From Clostridium sp. (GTDB taxonomy: Bacteria > Bacteroidota > Bacteroidia > Bacteroidales > Muribaculaceae), in contig JAMPGR010000002.1 in assembly GCA_023663805.1 (NCBI GenBank), positions 1-64,000 of the forward strand: 64,000 nucleotides of DNA, given 5' to 3'. The position numbers were made by a program, and so were the translations under genes. The notes under the pieces are model-generated. The model was not told where the DNA came from, ran no database searches, and saw only the letters and a program-made list of their open reading frames with translations. The first letter of the stretch is position 1, and every line of letters begins with the position of its first letter. Positions 61,282-64,000 of the stretch are shown here, in pieces.

Positions 61282-61499
61282 CGCAGGATATACAGTTTCA
61301 GATTGAATGCCTCGCTGCTGAACTTGCCGGGATGCTGATCGAGGAATATGGCTGGGACATTCGTCGGGCGCTCGACGAACTCTACCAGTCATCGACCTTC
61401 ACCAAATTAAACGATCCCGAATGCGGTCTCTATTTTCAGGGGGCGGTCTACATCTTCCAGTTTCTCAAATCCGAAATCGAAACCGGCAAAATCGCATAA
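61278..61499 (+). CDS. Third small protein of the DUF3990 cassette
   Basis: 73 residues, helical and acidic: QIECLAAELAGMLIEEYGWD, RRALDELYQSSTFTKL, AVYIFQFLKSEIE. Overlaps the DUF3990 gene by 4 bases (ATGA). Similar to small proteins that follow DUF3990 genes elsewhere in Bacteroidota. It may be a second partner of the toxin-like protein; unproven. Confidence 0.65.
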   Translation: MTQDIQFQIECLAAELAGMLIEEYGWDIRRALDELYQSSTFTKLNDPECGLYFQGAVYIFQFLKSEIETGKIA

Positions 61500-61568
61500 T
61501 CCGCCAGACGAGAGCCCCCGGTAGAGATAATCGCTGGAATTTGACTGCGCTAACAGTTATAACGGGAG

Positions 61569-61596
61569 ATTATTCGACCACTAACGTGGTCTGAAT
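61569..61596. repeat. Single palindromic element (copy C) overlapping the end of plsC
   Basis: ATTCGACCACTAACGTGGTC at 61572-61591, identical to the left unit of copy B. The plsC stop codon (complement of 61581-61583) lies in its centre. Confidence 0.88.
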
Positions 61597-62312
61597 TTAT
61601 TGGGAATCAGAGCGGAGGCGATTGCGGCGGCGGACTGTTCTTTCAGGGTGTCGAGGTCGTAGCCGCCGGCCGGGGGGAGGATTGGCTCGTGGATCGTCAC
61701 GACGATATGGCCCGGACGGGGGAGTTTCGCCGTTCGGGGCATGACGCGGTAGGCACCGTCGATCGTCACCGGAACGACCGGCAGACGGAATTCGTCGGCC
61801 AGCAGGAAGGCCCCGCGACGGAACTGATGGATCTTCCCGTCGGGGGTCCGGGAGCCTTCGGGGAAGACGACGAGCGACATTCCGCCACTCAACTGCTGCT
61901 CGGCCCGCTCCATCGTTTTCTTCAGCGCGGCGCGCGACGATTTGTCGACGAATATCTGGCCGCACTTATAGCATGCATACCCGACGAAAGGTATCTTACG
62001 CAGGCTCTGCTTCATCATCCAGCGGAAATTGTGGCCGAGCCAGCCGTAGATCGCGAAGATGTCGTAGGCCCCCTGGTGGTTCGCAACGAAGACATAACTT
62101 GTTTTGGGATCGATATCGCCGCGGCGGCGGACAGTTACGCGTACGAACGCCATCCAGCACCACAGGCGCGCCCATATCTTCGGGGGGTAGTAGCCGAACC
62201 AGCGGCCTCCGCCGAAGGTAGAGCCGACGATTGTCACCAATGCGGTCAGGATCGTCAGGACGACCATGACCGGAACCATTACAAAAATCTGATAAATCCT
62301 GTATATAAACAT
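61581..62312 (-). CDS. plsC: 1-Acyl-sn-glycerol-3-phosphate acyltransferase
   Basis: 243 residues. One or two N-terminal helices (IFVMVPVMVVLTILTALVTI), then YVFVANHQGAYDIFAIYGWL (HxxxxD), KCGQIFVDKSSR, SLVVFPEGSRTPDG (EGSR) and VVPVTIDGAYRVMP. Converts lysophosphatidic to phosphatidic acid in phospholipid synthesis at the inner membrane. Its last residues NKFRPR and the stop are encoded by palindromic repeat copy C, so the tail was probably altered by the repeat. Confidence 0.9.
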   Translation of the reverse strand: MFIYRIYQIFVMVPVMVVLTILTALVTIVGSTFGGGRWFGYYPPKIWARLWCWMAFVRVTVRRRGDIDPKTSYVFVANHQGAYDIFAIYGWLGHNFRWMMKQSLRKIPFVGYACYKCGQIFVDKSSRAALKKTMERAEQQLSGGMSLVVFPEGSRTPDGKIHQFRRGAFLLADEFRLPVVPVTIDGAYRVMPRTAKLPRPGHIVVTIHEPILPPAGGYDLDTLKEQSAAAIASALIPNKFRPR

Positions 62313-62352
62313 AGCATCAAGGTATTAGCGCAATCTGTCAGGGCATCGGGGC

Positions 62353-63234
62353 TTACTCGACCCCGTTTCCGACGTTGTGTTCTAGTTTCAGCCGCTTCAT
62401 TTCGATTACGAGCGAACCCGACGAGTCGCGGAGTATCGCTCCGTTGTCGCCATCGCGTTCGGCGGTAACCGTTTGGTTCAGGGCATCGAGGAAGGCCTGT
62501 TCACGGGCGGGATTGTCGCAGGCCATCCGGGTCGTTATTATGTCGGCGAAGCGGAGCGAATGCTGCTGGTCGGGGTCGATTTCGATTTTCCCGTTCAGGA
62601 TGTTGCAACCGGTGTTGCCGTGAATCTTCATTTCGGGGATATCGATGACGAGTTCCATTCCGGCATCCTTGTCATAGACGACATCGCCGACGCGGGTTAC
62701 CGCCCAGGCGCCGTTAAAGAAGGATGAGTCGTCGCGGCGGAGCACCATCGACTGGTTCTTGTCCGATGAGTTCATATAGAGAAGATATTCGTTTCCGATT
62801 TTTTCGATACGGTATGACTTCAAGGTCTCGAGCACCATCGAAACGCCGATTTCATATTCGGCCTCGGGGCAGTATTTCAGCGTCGACAGATAGTCGGAGG
62901 CTTTCATCATCGAGCCTTTCGGGGTGACAGACACCTGGCCGTTCACGACGTTACAACCGTTGAACGCATAGAATTTCGACAGGAAGGGATTCGAGGCAAC
63001 CGAATCGAACTCGACATACGGACGGTCCTCGCCCGTTACGTTCTGCCCATTGACCGAGAGGACAGTCCAGCGGCCGTGGAGTATCTTGTTGACTTCGGCG
63101 ATATTGTCGGCGATATTGCGTTCGACAGGAGTCTCGGCGGGTTGTGTCGCGACGGTTTTCTTTATCGTTTTACATCCGGCGCCGGCGATGACGATCAGCA
63201 GGGTGGCCACCAGGAAGGAACTAATGTGTCTCAT
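62353..63234 (-). CDS. Lipoprotein with two META (HslJ-like) domains
   Basis: 293 residues. Lipoprotein signal with LIVIAGAGCKTIKKT. Two META domains: about 50-165 (LHGRWTVLSVNGQNVTGEDR; AFNGCNVVNGQVSV) and about 175-285 (NGAWAVTRVGDVVYDKDAG; HGNTGCNILNGKIEID; TTRMACDN). The paired NGCN/TGCN motifs are the META signature. E. coli HslJ has one domain and is linked to heat shock and novobiocin resistance. Envelope protein, function unknown. Confidence 0.85.
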   Translation of the reverse strand: MRHISSFLVATLLIVIAGAGCKTIKKTVATQPAETPVERNIADNIAEVNKILHGRWTVLSVNGQNVTGEDRPYVEFDSVASNPFLSKFYAFNGCNVVNGQVSVTPKGSMMKASDYLSTLKYCPEAEYEIGVSMVLETLKSYRIEKIGNEYLLYMNSSDKNQSMVLRRDDSSFFNGAWAVTRVGDVVYDKDAGMELVIDIPEMKIHGNTGCNILNGKIEIDPDQQHSLRFADIITTRMACDNPAREQAFLDALNQTVTAERDGDNGAILRDSSGSLVIEMKRLKLEHNVGNGVE

Positions 63235-63349
63235 ATCTTGTTCGGTTTTTGAATTTCGGTTATTTCTGACTAAATATCTTTATAATTTATAACCTCCGTG
63301 GAGGATTTAGGTTCACCGGCAGGTTCGCCAGGCGACGTTTTTTCCGGAG

Positions 63350-64000
63350 TCAGTCGAAAAGCAGGCGGAACGCCTCCTCGACCTTCCCGACCTCCTCGAT
63401 TCGGATCCGGAAGCGCGAGGTGTCGATCCCCTTCAGGTTGTTTCGGGGGATTATGATCCGCTCCATGCCGAGTTTTTCGGCCTCGACGATACGCTGTTCG
63501 ATACGCGTCACGGCGCGAAGTTCGCCCGAAAGGCCGATTTCGCCGGCGAAGCAGACGGTCCGGGGGATAATCATGTCGACGTTCGACGAAAGGATCGCGC
63601 ATGTGACTGCCAGATCGAGCGCCGGGTCATTGACCTTCAGGCCTCCGGCAATATTGAGGAAGACATCCTTCTGGGCGAGTTTGAAGCCGACGCGCTTCTC
63701 GAGGACAGCCAGGAGCATGTTCATACGCTTCGCGTCGAAGCCGGTCACAGAGCGTTGCGGCGTACCGTAGGCGGCGGTGCTGACGAGTGCCTGCACCTCG
63801 ATCAGGAAGGGACGTATCCCCTCGAGCGCACTCCCGACAGCCGACCCCGACAGAGCCTCGTCGGTCTGCGACAGGAGCATCTCCGAGGGATTCGTCACCT
63901 CGCGCAGGCCGCGCTGGCACATTTCGTAGATTCCGAGTTCGCTCGTCGAGCCGAAGCGGTTTTTGATTGAGCGGAGAATACGGTACATATAGTGGCGGTC
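63350..64000 (-). CDS. radA: DNA repair protein RadA, 3' part, cut by the right edge
   Basis: The C-terminal 217 or so residues are in the window; the zinc finger and RecA-like core would lie to the right. Seen: KNRFGSTSELGIYEM (the RadA-specific KNRFG motif) and the Lon-like domain (GFDAKRMNMLLAVLEKRVGF; DVFLNIAGGLKVNDPALDLA; GEIGLSGELRAVTRIEQRI). RadA drives branch migration in recombination. The last two bases of the frame at the edge are open. Confidence 0.93.
   Translation of the reverse strand, partial: DRHYMYRILRSIKNRFGSTSELGIYEMCQRGLREVTNPSEMLLSQTDEALSGSAVGSALEGIRPFLIEVQALVSTAAYGTPQRSVTGFDAKRMNMLLAVLEKRVGFKLAQKDVFLNIAGGLKVNDPALDLAVTCAILSSNVDMIIPRTVCFAGEIGLSGELRAVTRIEQRIVEAEKLGMERIIIPRNNLKGIDTSRFRIRIEEVGKVEEAFRLLFD

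Overview
The window is chromosomal DNA of a high-GC member of the Bacteroidales. Reasons: many intergenic regions carry the Bacteroidota -33/-7 promoter (TTTG, 19-20 bases, TAnnTTTG) instead of -35/-10 boxes; there are RprX/RprY-type two-component proteins, a C10 peptidase with a type IX secretion (T9SS) sorting domain, an Mfa2-like lipoprotein, an NVEALA peptide with a BF3164-type lipoprotein, NspC, and the nusB-yajC-ybbR-coaE order. A Muribaculaceae-like gut organism fits best, but that is inference. Coding density is high, and strongly GC-biased codon use produces long false frames on the opposite strand.

Layout. 1-0.9 kb: remnant of a tyrosine recombinase cut off at a palindrome, then a small TIR-like protein. 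0.9-3.1 kb (-): murU and an amgK-rapZC fusion (cell-wall sugar salvage). 3.2-5.3 kb: aroE and an OmpA-family protein. 5.5-13.8 kb: a tightly overlapping run uvrD, nspC, GT2, radC, trmN6, CPBP protease, nhaA. 13.9-16.1 kb: rprX-rprY. 16.2-17.8 kb (-): a broken fic gene and a PHP-type phosphatase. 17.9-22.7 kb: prfC, aspartokinase, a gene of unknown function, an acyltransferase, an omega-amidase-like gene. 22.7-25.1 kb: a decayed secreted-protein gene and an AT-rich insertion with NVEALA peptide and propeller lipoprotein. 25.2-27.6 kb: an LtaS/MdoB-like phosphoglycerol transferase and a GDPD.

27.9-31.4 kb (-): nusB (with an internal duplication), yajC, ybbR-like, coaE. 31.7-34.8 kb: a SpoT-like protein whose synthetase motifs look degenerate, then two DUF4230 genes. 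34.8-37.3 kb: C10 peptidase. 37.4-41.9 kb: a 1513-residue protein with an N-terminal DUF4062/TIR-like fold, a STAND-type NTPase core and a long helical solenoid. 42.3-48.4 kb (-): AI-2E-type permease and YihY, then mtaB, an LpxL-like acyltransferase and a GT2. 48.5-52.5 kb: rpmE2 (L31), lactonase lipoprotein, OMP barrel, rplS (L19), AraC regulator. 52.8-57.4 kb (-): menD-menB-menC-menE. 57.5-61.5 kb: Mfa2-like lipoprotein, two small proteins, an M18 aminopeptidase and an AT-richer DUF3791-DUF3990-third gene cassette. 61.6-64 kb (-): plsC, a double-META lipoprotein and the 3' part of radA.

Most genes are housekeeping. The most interesting parts are the DUF4062/TIR-STAND-solenoid protein (candidate intracellular immune sensor), the lone TIR-like protein beside a recombinase remnant, the NVEALA pair, the DUF3990 cassette, the NusB duplication, the fic gene that lost its middle, and two families of dispersed palindromes, one of which supplies the last codons and stop of plsC. 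No rRNA, tRNA or CRISPR array was seen.
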